Assembly: GCF_043633585.1 (NCBI RefSeq)
Contig: NZ_CP141832.1
Location: 1,302,001 to 1,366,000 of the forward strand
Length of the DNA stretch: 64,000 nucleotides
Source of the DNA: Lacrimispora sinapis
GTDB lineage: Bacteria > Bacillota > Clostridia > Lachnospirales > Lachnospiraceae
Direction of reading: 5' to 3'
Positions 34,987 to 43,590 of this stretch are shown here, piece after piece; the stretch's first letter is position 1; each line of letters begins with the position of its first letter. Made by a program: the position numbers and the translations under genes. The notes beneath the pieces were generated by a model, which had not been told where the DNA came from, searched no databases, and was given only the letters and a program-made list of their open reading frames with translations.

Positions 34987-35043
34987 TATGGTACTTATGT
35001 TTCATATGATACAAGATAATTGTTTCATATGAGATGTACCATA
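34987..35043 (+). promoter_or_regulatory. Nested operator-like repeats upstream of the redox cluster
   Basis: GTTTCATATGA occurs twice (34999-35009 and 35022-35032), 23 bp apart, each with the palindromic core TCATATGA. The pair is enclosed by TATGGTAC (34987-34994) and its complement GTACCATA (35036-35043). A 23-bp offset is about two helical turns, fitting two dimers on one DNA face. The TetR protein at 39439 is the obvious candidate binder (inference). Confidence 0.5.
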
Positions 35044-35106
35044 TTATTTTAAAACAACTAAAATAAAGGTATTAATTACCGTAAAATGGAAGGGGAGACG
35101 AATCAC

Positions 35107-35847
35107 ATGAATAAAAAAGTAGTGCTTATTACCGGGTCCTCCAGGGGAATCGGAGCCGGGTGTGCGAAAGAATTTGCACAGGCAGGTTATGATGTTGTGA
35201 TCCATGGAAACCGGAATATGGAACGTGCTGAAAAAGCAGCAGGTGTGTGCAGAAGTTTAGGGGCAGAGGTTTTGATCCATCAGGCGGATGTATCCCAATT
35301 TGAGGAATGCGAAAAAATGGTACAGGCAGCACTGGATAAATTTGGACGTATTGATGTGTTAGTCAATAACGCAGGAATAGAAGCCAACGGTTCGATCGCT
35401 GAAACCACATTGGAGAAGTTTGATCAGGTCATGAAGGTGAATACATATGGGGCATTTTATATGTCAAAGCTGGTAGTCCCGCATATGATGGAAAGAAAAT
35501 CAGGAAGTATCATTTTTATGTCGTCCACCAGCGCACAAACAGGAGCTTCCGCCAGTTCTGCATATGCTTCTTCCAAGTCAGCACTTCACGGGCTGACGAA
35601 GACTCTTGCAAGAGATTTGGCCCCATTGGGAATCAATGTAAATGCAATATGCCCCGGCCCCATTGATACGGATATGGTTGCTGATTTATCGGAGGAGGTA
35701 AAAGACTGGGTAAAAAGCCGTATATATGCAGGACGGTTGGGAAGTCCGGAAGAAATTGGAGCTACGGCTGTGTTTTTTGCCTCGGAAAAAGCCAATTTCA
35801 TTTCAGGACAGATCATCACAGTGGATGGTATTTTTCAGTCTTTATAG
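35107..35847 (+). CDS. Short-chain dehydrogenase/reductase
   Basis: About 246 residues, a classical SDR. The cofactor loop is GSSRGIG (about 9-15) with no Asp suggesting strict NAD specificity at the strand-2 end, the NNAG motif is near 86, and the catalytic Ser and YxxxK are in the SSTSAQTG...SAYASSKSA segment (about 140-160). PGPIDTDM follows. Start ATG 35107 is chosen after GGGGAGA. It would interconvert a ketone and an alcohol. It is 20 bp before an ene-reductase gene, so the two probably reduce the C=O and C=C of one enone-type substrate (inference). The exact substrate is unknown. Confidence 0.88.
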   Translation: MNKKVVLITGSSRGIGAGCAKEFAQAGYDVVIHGNRNMERAEKAAGVCRSLGAEVLIHQADVSQFEECEKMVQAALDKFGRIDVLVNNAGIEANGSIAETTLEKFDQVMKVNTYGAFYMSKLVVPHMMERKSGSIIFMSSTSAQTGASASSAYASSKSALHGLTKTLARDLAPLGINVNAICPGPIDTDMVADLSEEVKDWVKSRIYAGRLGSPEEIGATAVFFASEKANFISGQIITVDGIFQSL

Positions 35848-35867
35848 GAAAGGTATGGAGGTAAAGG

Positions 35868-37805
35868 ATGCCATTTGATAAACTATTCACACCGATTCGC
35901 ATACGCGATTTAAAGCTTTCCAACCGAGTGATCATGGCAGGAATGGGAACTCATATGACCGGTTGGAATGGCAGAGAAGTTACACAGAAACTGATCCATT
36001 ACCACGCAGCCAGAGCAAAAGGCGGAGTTGGTATGAATACCACAGAAGTCTGTTCCGTTGACCCGGCCAGTTCACCCAATGCATTTTTAGCCATAAGTGA
36101 AGACCGGTATATTCCCGGATTGAAAAAGCTCACCTCGGCGGTACATCAGTCCGGAGGAAGCATATGTGTACAGCTATGGCAAGGCTCCCTGGCAGTATCA
36201 ATGGACCCTGCGGCAGAAGTTCTCGTTCCATCGGATATGGAGGTATCTGCCGGCTTTACGATTCCGGGAATGACCATACAGCGGATTAACAGCGTGATAG
36301 AGGCCTATGGAAATGCCGCAAAAAGAGCGGTTACAGCAGGCTTTGATGCGGTTGAATTTCACTGCGGACATACGTATTTACCCCATTCTTTCTTATCTGG
36401 CGGAATCAATCACCGCAAGGATGAGTATGGAGGAGATTTTGAGAAACGCACCAGATTTCCGCTGGAATGTATCCGTTCGATCCGGGCCAATATCCCGGAG
36501 GGAATGCCCGTCTTTATGCGGATCGACTGCCATGATGATGAACTTGCCGGAGGTCTGACCATGGAAGAGGTGATTGCATTTTGTAAAATGGCGGGGAAAG
36601 AGGGGGTGGATGTTCTCAATATTTCCAGAGGCAATATTTTAACCAGTGCAGTGATGTATGAAACGCCCCCGATGGATTTGCCTCATGGTTTTAATGTGGA
36701 GAAAGCTGCCCGTATCAGGAAGGAAACTGGTATGCTTACGATGCCGGCAGGACGTATCAATACTCCGGAATACGCGGAGCAGATACTAAAAGAGGACAAA
36801 GCCGATTTGATCGTCATGGCCAGAGCACAGCTTGCTGATCCTGAGTTCTGCAATAAAGCCAGAGAAGGGAAATTGTCTTCCATCAAGTACTGCATCGGCT
36901 GTGATCAGGGCTGTTATGATTATTTTGTGGACAAGACGAAGGATCATATTACCTGCTTAAGAAATCCGGCCCTTGGATTAGAGGAGGAATTAAAGCTTAC
37001 AAAAACCCAATCCCCCAAAAAGGTTCTGATTGCAGGCGGCGGGATTGCAGGTCTGGAGGCCGCCGATATTCTTTTTAAAAGAGGTCACATACCAGTGCTC
37101 TATGAAGCAGAGGACCATCTGGGAGGCCAGCTTTTGATGGCAGGCGCAGCACCCAGGAAAGAGGATACGGCGATGGCGGTCCGGATGGCCGCAAAAAATA
37201 TTGAGGAGCTTGGTATTGAGGTACATTTGAATACAGCGGTTACACCGGAACTGATTGAAGGTGTAAAGCCGGATGCAGTCATTGCTGCCATCGGCGCAGA
37301 GCCTTTTATTCCGGACCTGGAAGGCATAGAGGAATCCTATGTAACAAATTTTAAGGAAGTATTACAGGGAACGAAAAACTTATCCGGGAATGTGGTTGTG
37401 ATCGGCGGAGGGCTGGTGGGATTAGAGGCTGCAGAATATCTCCGGGAAAGAGGCTGTGAGATTACGGTAGTGGAAATGCGGGAAGCAGTAGGAATTGATC
37501 TGGGAGATATGCGTAAAATTGCTGTCAATAGGGCAATTGCCCAATCAGGCATTAAAACCGTAACCAACGCAGCCTGTAAAGCAGTCCGGGACCATCAGGT
37601 AATCGTTGAAGTGAAAGGAAAAGAGATAAGTCTGCCGGCAGATTATGCCGTAATTGCAGTTGGCTCCCAAAAAAGATCCACGGAGGAGATTATAAACGTA
37701 TGTAAAAAAGAAAATATTCCATATTATGTGGTAGGTGATGCCATAAAAGCGCGCAGAGCCTTAAATGCTATTTCGGAAGCATACGAGGCAGCCAGATGTA
37801 TTTAG
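35868..37805 (+). CDS. FMN/FAD/4Fe-4S ene-reductase of the 2,4-dienoyl-CoA reductase / BaiCD-BaiH family
   Basis: A 645-residue protein with the full family layout: an N-terminal old-yellow-enzyme FMN barrel (about 1-335, LFTPIRIRDLKLSNRV and GVDVLNISRG), a Cys cluster for one 4Fe-4S centre (CIGCDQGC, then a fourth Cys in HITCLRNP, about 343-367), a FAD-binding fold (IAGGGIAGLEAADI, about 388) and an NAD-binding fold (VIGGGLVGLEAAEY, about 512). Such enzymes reduce C=C bonds conjugated to a carbonyl, in dienoyl-CoA, bile acids, steroids, isoflavones or other enones. Cytoplasmic. It is co-directional with the SDR and the extended-SDR fusion gene. Confidence 0.9.
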   Translation: MPFDKLFTPIRIRDLKLSNRVIMAGMGTHMTGWNGREVTQKLIHYHAARAKGGVGMNTTEVCSVDPASSPNAFLAISEDRYIPGLKKLTSAVHQSGGSICVQLWQGSLAVSMDPAAEVLVPSDMEVSAGFTIPGMTIQRINSVIEAYGNAAKRAVTAGFDAVEFHCGHTYLPHSFLSGGINHRKDEYGGDFEKRTRFPLECIRSIRANIPEGMPVFMRIDCHDDELAGGLTMEEVIAFCKMAGKEGVDVLNISRGNILTSAVMYETPPMDLPHGFNVEKAARIRKETGMLTMPAGRINTPEYAEQILKEDKADLIVMARAQLADPEFCNKAREGKLSSIKYCIGCDQGCYDYFVDKTKDHITCLRNPALGLEEELKLTKTQSPKKVLIAGGGIAGLEAADILFKRGHIPVLYEAEDHLGGQLLMAGAAPRKEDTAMAVRMAAKNIEELGIEVHLNTAVTPELIEGVKPDAVIAAIGAEPFIPDLEGIEESYVTNFKEVLQGTKNLSGNVVVIGGGLVGLEAAEYLRERGCEITVVEMREAVGIDLGDMRKIAVNRAIAQSGIKTVTNAACKAVRDHQVIVEVKGKEISLPADYAVIAVGSQKRSTEEIINVCKKENIPYYVVGDAIKARRALNAISEAYEAARCI

Positions 37806-37863
37806 AAAACGATCATAGAATCATAAATAATTAATCGAAGATCCCACAGGAGGTATCGTGCAG

Positions 37864-39348
37864 ATGAAGAAAATTGTATTTTTAACTGGTGCCACAGGAC
37901 AAATGGGCATGGAAACCGTCAAAAAGTTTATGGAAAATGTGGATGAATTTACGCTTAGGGTGTTAGCAAGAGAATCGGAAACAAATAAAAAAAAGCTGGC
38001 GCCTTTTGACGGCAAATTAGAAATCATCTGGGGAGATTTAAAGGATGATGAAAAACTGGCAGAAGGTGTAAAAGATGCGGATTACGTGCTGCATGTAGGT
38101 GCCCTCGTATCTCCATTCGCAGATGAGGAGCCGGAAGAAGCAATGAGAATCAACTACGGCTCCACCTTATCCATGCTGAAAAGTATAAAGGATTTTGGTC
38201 AGCAGGATAAAACTCATTTTGTATACATTGGAACGGTAGCTATGACAGGGGATCGCATGCCGCCCATTCATTGGGGGCGTGTCGGTGATCCATTAAAGCC
38301 TTCCATCTACGATTATTATGCGATCAGCAAATGCTTTTCAGAGCGTGCAGTAATTGAATCAGGGTTAAAGTACTGGACCTCCATAAGGCAGACCGGTATG
38401 GCACCTGTGAATCCGTCCAGCGGAGAATATCCTATTATCAGCCATCAGCCCTATAATAATTGTCTGGAGTGGTCCAATGCAGAAGATTCCGGCAATTTGA
38501 TGCGCAATGTATGCCTGGATACGGTACCGGATCAATTCTGGAGAAGGGTTTACAATTTAAGCGGGGGAGCCGATTATCGTCAGACCTGTTATACCTTCAG
38601 TGCTTCTTTAGGCTCGGATTTACGGGATATTTATGAACCGAACTGGATGGCAGCCGGCAATTTCCACGGACAGTTTTATACCGATGCAGACGAATTGCAG
38701 GAGCTGGTGCCGTTCCGCACGAAATCCTTTGCAGAGGTGCAAAAAGAGTACCTTCAGAAAATGGCGTCGATGATAGAAGCAGCAGGACCGGGCTTTGCGA
38801 TGCCCACAAAAGAGCAGCAAAAGGCAAAAACAAAAGAAATTATCAGCCGTCCCGGCGGCGTTCTGCAGTTTGTTGCGGATCATGATGAAGAAAGAATAAA
38901 CGTGTGGTTTGGCTCGAAGGAAAAGTATGAAGCAATCCCAAAATCCTGGAATGAAATCGTAATTTCCATTCCCTGCGATTCACCAAGAAAGCTGGACCAT
39001 GGTTTTGATGAGACAAAACCGGCAAAAGAGCTGGATATAGATGATATGCAGCAGGCGGCAAAGTTCCGCGGCGGAGAATGCTTATCCCGATCCATGGAAA
39101 AGGGCAGTCTTTATGCACCGTTAAAATGGAAATGTGCCTTCGGACATGAATTTGCAGCAACTCCATATCTGATTTTATTTGCCGGACACTGGTGCAGGGA
39201 ATGTGACAGTAAGGAATGGAAGTATGGGGAAATTGCTGATGTGAACCCTTTCTTTGCACAGGTATGGAAACCCCTTCATAAAGGGGAGAAAAACTTCCGT
39301 GTAAAGATGGCTGCGGATGTAAAAAAGGTAGAAACGTTATATAAATAA
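37864..39348 (+). CDS. Extended-SDR (NAD-dependent epimerase/dehydratase-like) protein fused to a zinc-ribbon-like domain, copy 1
   Basis: About 494 residues. Residues 1-300 are an atypical/extended SDR: the cofactor loop is TGATGQMG, and the catalytic YxxxK is in IYDYYAISK with MPPIHWGRVGDP just before. The C-terminal region contains RGGECLSRSM and then a Cys/His cluster, KCAFGHEF followed by GHWCREC (about 421-445), which looks like a treble-clef zinc site similar to DUF4379-type domains. ATG 37864 is 10 bases after AGGAGG; GTG 37858 is an alternative. A paralogue with the same architecture lies at 55098-56630. The function is unknown; the context suggests redox conversion of a small molecule. 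Confidence 0.75.
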   Translation: MKKIVFLTGATGQMGMETVKKFMENVDEFTLRVLARESETNKKKLAPFDGKLEIIWGDLKDDEKLAEGVKDADYVLHVGALVSPFADEEPEEAMRINYGSTLSMLKSIKDFGQQDKTHFVYIGTVAMTGDRMPPIHWGRVGDPLKPSIYDYYAISKCFSERAVIESGLKYWTSIRQTGMAPVNPSSGEYPIISHQPYNNCLEWSNAEDSGNLMRNVCLDTVPDQFWRRVYNLSGGADYRQTCYTFSASLGSDLRDIYEPNWMAAGNFHGQFYTDADELQELVPFRTKSFAEVQKEYLQKMASMIEAAGPGFAMPTKEQQKAKTKEIISRPGGVLQFVADHDEERINVWFGSKEKYEAIPKSWNEIVISIPCDSPRKLDHGFDETKPAKELDIDDMQQAAKFRGGECLSRSMEKGSLYAPLKWKCAFGHEFAATPYLILFAGHWCRECDSKEWKYGEIADVNPFFAQVWKPLHKGEKNFRVKMAADVKKVETLYK

Positions 39349-39354
39349 GCATTG

Positions 39355-39420
39355 CTATCCTCGTGGTCCAAAGGAGCGTTATGATCGGATAACGGGTCTG
39401 CAAGTGGATCATGAGGATAG
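39355..39420. other. 66-bp nested imperfect palindrome between convergent genes
   Basis: Outer arms CTATCCTCGTGGTCC (39355-39369) and GGATCATGAGGATAG (39406-39420) pair with two mismatches, and the loop contains a second hairpin, CGTTAT-GATCGG-ATAACG (39377-39394). There is no T run. It may be a bidirectional terminator or another structured element. Confidence 0.4.
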
Positions 39421-39438
39421 GATCAACGCGTTCTTATC

Positions 39439-40038
39439 TTATAAAAATGCCCGCATTCCGTATTTTATATTATCAATGATAATTTGGGAGACGTCCGCAG
39501 AAGACAGGTTGGGTGCATATTCATACCACCATTTCACCGTTGTCATCGCAGAACTGGAAAACAAACGGACAAACAGCTCCTGCTTCTCTGTTAAGTGAAA
39601 CTCCGTATTTTGTGTTTGATGAAGAAGATTAGAGAAGTTTTCTCTGGTGCGTTGTTCAAAAATGTGAAGCATATCGTCAAAAACATATAATTCTGTATTT
39701 TTGTCCCATAATATGAGATACCATTCCTTATGGTCGTACATAAATTGAAGTTGTTTCCTTAAAAGATCCAGTGAAATATTCACTCTGTTATGCTCCAGAT
39801 GAAATGGCTCCATATTGATTTGGGCAGATAATTCTTCTAAAGTGGAGGTTATCAGAAAATCCCTTAAATCATATTTATCGTTATAATATTTATAAAACGT
39901 GGACCGGTTGATCCTGGCAGCAGCAGTAAGGTCTGTTACCGTTAAATTTGAAAATTTTTTCTGCTTTATGCAGAAAGCAAATCCATTTTTTATACTTTCC
40001 AGTGTTTTCACAACCCGTAAGTCTGTTCGATCTTCCAT
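39439..40038 (-). CDS. TetR/AcrR-family transcriptional regulator
   Basis: About 199 residues. The N-terminal helix-turn-helix is typical of TetR (NLTVTDLTAAARINRSTFYKYYNDKYDLRDFLI, given here only as its type: TVTDLTAAARI plus STFYKYYNDK). The C-terminal two-thirds is a helical ligand/dimer domain of the TetR_C_8 kind. Start ATG 40038 is 7 bases after AAAGGGG; an upstream in-frame TTG at 40059 is rejected. It is convergent with the SDR-ene-reductase operon and divergent from the NmrA-like gene, and is the probable small-molecule sensor for the cluster. Confidence 0.88.
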   Translation of the reverse strand: MEDRTDLRVVKTLESIKNGFAFCIKQKKFSNLTVTDLTAAARINRSTFYKYYNDKYDLRDFLITSTLEELSAQINMEPFHLEHNRVNISLDLLRKQLQFMYDHKEWYLILWDKNTELYVFDDMLHIFEQRTRENFSNLLHQTQNTEFHLTEKQELFVRLFSSSAMTTVKWWYEYAPNLSSADVSQIIIDNIKYGMRAFL

Positions 40039-40206
40039 TGGACAACCCCTTTCAACCAACAGTGTGCCTGTTAGCCATTTTTTCTTCTTAATCCATTATA
40101 ATTGAATTATAACCGATTGAAAATACCTGTTACTGACAAAAATAAAAGTAGAAAATCAATGGTGGAAAGCGTTGGCCGGCTTTGGTTCGCTCTCTATTAG
40201 TATCTA

Positions 40207-40226
40207 TTAGTAACCTAGGTAACTAA
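40207..40226 (+). promoter_or_regulatory. HxlR-type operator candidate before the NmrA-like gene
   Basis: TTAGTAACCTAGGTAACTAA is a near-perfect palindrome around CCTAGG. It lies just upstream of a promoter (TTTACG 40238-40243, 17 bp, TATAAT 40261-40266). An HxlR regulator is encoded directly downstream of the NmrA-like gene, which supports the assignment. Confidence 0.45.
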
Positions 40227-40299
40227 ATGGTTCCTACTTTACGATAATACCATTATACACTATAATGAAATCACAATAGAATGAAAGGAGATATACATT

Positions 40300-40929
40300 A
40301 TGAAATTAATGATTATCGGAGCATCGGGAAAACAGGGAAGTCAACTCCTTTTAGAAGCACAGCGGAGGGGGCATGAAGTCGCAGCAGTTGTAAGAGATAA
40401 AAATAAACTGCCGAATACAGATTGCAAAATCATTGAAAAGGATTTATTTGATCTTACTTTTGATGATTTAAGGGATTATGAGGTTATCATCAGTGCTTTT
40501 GGCACCTGGAATGAGGATACTCTTCTTCATAAAAGAGTTGTAACACACCTTACGGATCTGCTCAGCGGCAAAAGCAACCGTTTGCTGTTTGTAGGTGGTG
40601 CAGGCAGTCTCTATGTAGATTCTTCCCATACCAAGAGGCTTATGGATACTCCGGATTTTCCTAAGGAGTACTATCCGACCGCTTCCAAAATGGCACTGGC
40701 ACTGGATGAGCTGAGGACACATGAGGATGTAAACTGGACATATTTAAGCCCTGCCTCTTTCTTTGATGATAAAGGGGAAAGAACCGGAAAATACCGGCTT
40801 GGAGGAGAAGAGTACTTTACAAATGATAAGGGGGAAAGCTATATCAGCTATGCAGATTATGCCATTGCAATGATTGATGAAGCGGAAAAGGGAAATCATA
40901 TCAAGCAGCGCATTTCTGTCATTTCCTGA
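40300..40929 (+). CDS. NAD(P)H-binding NmrA-like protein (NADH-flavin reductase type)
   Basis: A 209-residue atypical SDR. The N-terminal dinucleotide loop is IIGASGKQGSQ (about 5-15), and the fold has the RLLFVGGAGSLYVD segment typical of putative NADH-flavin reductases. The C-terminal half lacks a clear YxxxK catalytic pair. AAGGAG precedes the ATG by 8-9 bases. HxlR regulators commonly control such genes in Firmicutes in response to electrophiles or quinones; here one is encoded just downstream. Strong own promoter and terminator. Confidence 0.83.
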   Translation: MKLMIIGASGKQGSQLLLEAQRRGHEVAAVVRDKNKLPNTDCKIIEKDLFDLTFDDLRDYEVIISAFGTWNEDTLLHKRVVTHLTDLLSGKSNRLLFVGGAGSLYVDSSHTKRLMDTPDFPKEYYPTASKMALALDELRTHEDVNWTYLSPASFFDDKGERTGKYRLGGEEYFTNDKGESYISYADYAIAMIDEAEKGNHIKQRISVIS

Positions 40930-40952
40930 TAGCAGCTCGATAGAAACTATGA

Positions 40953-40990
40953 AATACCCCCTGTCCATCTTTCCGTGGACAGGGGGTATT
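40953..40990. terminator. Intrinsic terminator after the NmrA-like gene
   Basis: Perfect 15-bp stem (40953-40967 with 40976-40990; AATACCCCCTGTCCA and complement) with an 8-base loop, followed by GCGTTTTG. Confidence 0.75.
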
Positions 40991-41082
40991 GCGTTTTGAG
41001 GTTAGGATTATCTAACCATAAAACGCATCAATGTAATCCGCATTGGTCTTAATTATAATACATTTGGAAATAACCGTAAAGC

Positions 41083-41100
41083 AGGCACCTTTTAGTGCCT
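41083..41100 (+). promoter_or_regulatory. Inverted repeat upstream of the HxlR gene
   Basis: AGGCAC and GTGCCT separated by 6 bases (41083-41088, 41095-41100), 28 bp before the HxlR start; possible operator or small hairpin. Confidence 0.3.
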
Positions 41101-41127
41101 AAGATAACAAGGATAAACTATTGAAAG

Positions 41128-41493
41128 ATGAGGACATATATGATAGAACAACTGCCGGCCTGCCCCGTAGAGCTGACCCTTGTACTGATTGGAAATAAAT
41201 GGAAGGTTTTAATCGTTCGAGATTTAATGGATGGAACGAAACGGTTTGGAGAGCTTCGCAAATCAATTGGTTCTGTTTCTCAAAAAGTCCTGACGGCAAA
41301 CCTTCGGGAAATGGAAGACTGCGGATTGCTTTACCGCCGGGCATATGCGGAGGTACCGCCCAGAGTGGAATATACCCTGACAGAGACCGGATACAGCCTT
41401 GCTCCGGTTCTGGAAGCAATGCATCAATGGGGAGAACACTATAAAAAAGATGTGCTTCATACCGCTGGAGTACCGGAAGCTGACATCGGTTAG
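41128..41493 (+). CDS. HxlR-family winged-helix regulator
   Basis: A 121-residue HxlR/MarR-like repressor. The conserved Cys near the N terminus is in LPACPVELTLVLIGNKWK, and the winged helix includes RFGELRKSIGSVSQKVLTANLREMEDCGLLYR. The CPVE Cys is the redox- or electrophile-sensing residue in several family members (known for the family). It sits downstream of the NmrA-like gene and is the likely regulator of it and perhaps of itself. A second in-frame ATG at 41140 is also possible. Confidence 0.9.
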   Translation: MRTYMIEQLPACPVELTLVLIGNKWKVLIVRDLMDGTKRFGELRKSIGSVSQKVLTANLREMEDCGLLYRRAYAEVPPRVEYTLTETGYSLAPVLEAMHQWGEHYKKDVLHTAGVPEADIG

Positions 41494-41541
41494 ATTGAGG
41501 CTATTTAGAAGAATGGATTAACAAAAGATAAAGGAGTTTTT

Positions 41542-43533
41542 ATGAAAAGCATAAAATTTAAGCTTACCGTACTCTTTGGTATTTTAATTATAATTGTTTG
41601 TGTGGGTCTGAGCACAATTTCTTACTTAAATTCCCTTCATGCACTGAAAGAAAACTTAAAACTGTTTCTGCCTGAGATCGCAGAGCAGACGGCGGGCAAT
41701 ATTCAGGGAAGAATCGAAGGAGAGATCAAGGTATTGGAAGCCATTGCAGCAAGAACTGATATCCAGGACCCCGAAATTCCTTTGAAGGAAAAGCTTGATA
41801 TTCTTAAGGAAGAAAATAAGAGATTGGGCGGACTCCGCTTTGGAATCGTGGATTTGAACGGAAACCTTGTTAATACCGATGGGTCCACCGCAGACCTGAC
41901 CCAATACGATTTCTATAAAAAGGCCCTGGAAGGGAAAACTGTGGTTTCCGATCCTGTCGTTACGGCGGAGGGAGATTTGGTAGTGCCTTATGTGGTCCCT
42001 ATTAAAAAGGATGGAAAGATCGTTGGAGTCCTGTTGGAAACAAGGGATGGAAATTACTTGAGCCAGTTGACCAATCAGGCGAAGATCGGTAAAAACGGGA
42101 CTGCGTTTATGATCAATAAAGAGCAGGTGTCCATTGCGGACCCTGATGAAACGCTGGTGAGAGAGAAATACAGCGGCATTGAAGCCGCCAAAAAGGACCC
42201 CGAGCTTAAAAAAGTCAGTGAGATCCAGTCCCATATGACTGCGGGAGAAACGGGGATCGGAGAATTCCGGTACAATAAGACCGATAAATTCGTAGGGTAT
42301 GCGCCGGTTCCGGGAACAGAATGGTCTGTGGGAATTACAATGACGAAGGCAGAAGCCCTGGCTGTTCTGGAACAATTAGAAGCGGATGATATAAAATCTT
42401 CTGCTATTTTTGTAGTCGTCAGCCTTTTGGTCGTGTACCTCATTGCGGGTGTGTTTGCCCGGGCTTTAAAATCAGCCTCCAGGCATTTAAAGCACATGGA
42501 GGAAGGAGATCTAAGCCGGGAGGTACCACGAAAGAGCCTGAAGCTGAGAGATGAGATCGGGGAAATGGCAAACTCTATGAATGCCATGCAGAAATCCCTG
42601 GGAGATATTATCGGCGGAATCAAAAAGAATTCCGTGGATATCAATACCCAGTCGGAAAATTTATCTACTGTTATGGAGGAAATATCATCAGGCTCCCATA
42701 ACGTTTCAAATATGATTACGGAAATCGCTCAGGGTACCAGTCAGCAGTCGGAAAATTTAGCGATGATCAATTCGATTTTAGAGGAGTTCAGCAGCAGGCT
42801 CTCTGCTATGGTGCGGGGTATCCATGTGGTTGATTCCAATTCCAGAGAGATCGGTGTCATGGCTACGGACAGCAATGAAGAGATGAAGAGACTGAGCCAG
42901 TCTGTGCTTAACATCAGCAGCAGCTTTCAGGAGTTCTTTGGTAAGATTCAAAATCTGGGTAAATCCATGAATCAGATCCATGAGATCACCGGTTTTATCA
43001 ACTCCATAGCCGCTCAGACCAATCTGCTGGCTTTAAACGCTTCCATTGAAGCCTCCAGAGCAGGAGAAGCGGGCAAGGGATTTTCCGTGATAGCGGAAGA
43101 AGTAAGAAGACTGGCCGCACAGTCAAAGGCATCCTCAGAAAATATCAGTCAGGTAGCAGAAGCAATCTTTGCAGAAACGGAAAGCATTGTAAAGAATTCC
43201 ACGGTAATGGATGAGGAGTTAAACAACCAGTCCCAGGTGGTTGAGACAGCCTTGGAGTCCTATAAAAAGATTATAGAAGGAATCAGCCAAATGCTTCCGA
43301 TGATAGATACCATAAAGACTTCAGCCCAGGACATTGAACGCGACAAGGATACGATTATAGATAAGATCGAAGGAATTGCGTCGGCTTCGGAGGAAATATC
43401 TTCGGAAGCAGAGGAGATTCTGGCCTCCTCTGAGGAAATCAGTTCTTCAACGGAAGAGGTGGCAGCCGCCTCCCAGGTACTTATGGCAGCAACCGGAAAC
43501 ATGTTAAAAAAGGCGGAAAATTTTAAAGTCTGA
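41542..43533 (+). CDS. Methyl-accepting chemotaxis protein 2 (dCache type)
   Basis: A 663-residue chemoreceptor: a first membrane helix (about 7-27), a double-Cache-type extracytoplasmic sensor (about 35-280; FGIVDLNGNLVNTDGS and GTAFMINKEQVS), a second helix (about 288-308), a HAMP linker (about 310-365) and a cytoplasmic signalling domain with the hairpin tip IAAQTNLLALNASIEASRAG (about 492-511). AAAGGAG lies 6 bases before the ATG. dCache receptors bind amino acids, organic acids or sugars directly or through binding proteins. It precedes a YesM/YesN system. Confidence 0.93.
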   Translation: MKSIKFKLTVLFGILIIIVCVGLSTISYLNSLHALKENLKLFLPEIAEQTAGNIQGRIEGEIKVLEAIAARTDIQDPEIPLKEKLDILKEENKRLGGLRFGIVDLNGNLVNTDGSTADLTQYDFYKKALEGKTVVSDPVVTAEGDLVVPYVVPIKKDGKIVGVLLETRDGNYLSQLTNQAKIGKNGTAFMINKEQVSIADPDETLVREKYSGIEAAKKDPELKKVSEIQSHMTAGETGIGEFRYNKTDKFVGYAPVPGTEWSVGITMTKAEALAVLEQLEADDIKSSAIFVVVSLLVVYLIAGVFARALKSASRHLKHMEEGDLSREVPRKSLKLRDEIGEMANSMNAMQKSLGDIIGGIKKNSVDINTQSENLSTVMEEISSGSHNVSNMITEIAQGTSQQSENLAMINSILEEFSSRLSAMVRGIHVVDSNSREIGVMATDSNEEMKRLSQSVLNISSSFQEFFGKIQNLGKSMNQIHEITGFINSIAAQTNLLALNASIEASRAGEAGKGFSVIAEEVRRLAAQSKASSENISQVAEAIFAETESIVKNSTVMDEELNNQSQVVETALESYKKIIEGISQMLPMIDTIKTSAQDIERDKDTIIDKIEGIASASEEISSEAEEILASSEEISSSTEEVAAASQVLMAATGNMLKKAENFKV

Positions 43534-43590
43534 AAGGTGTACTTTTTTTTAGCAAAATCGGTTGTTTTTTTAGATGAGAGAATCATTTTG

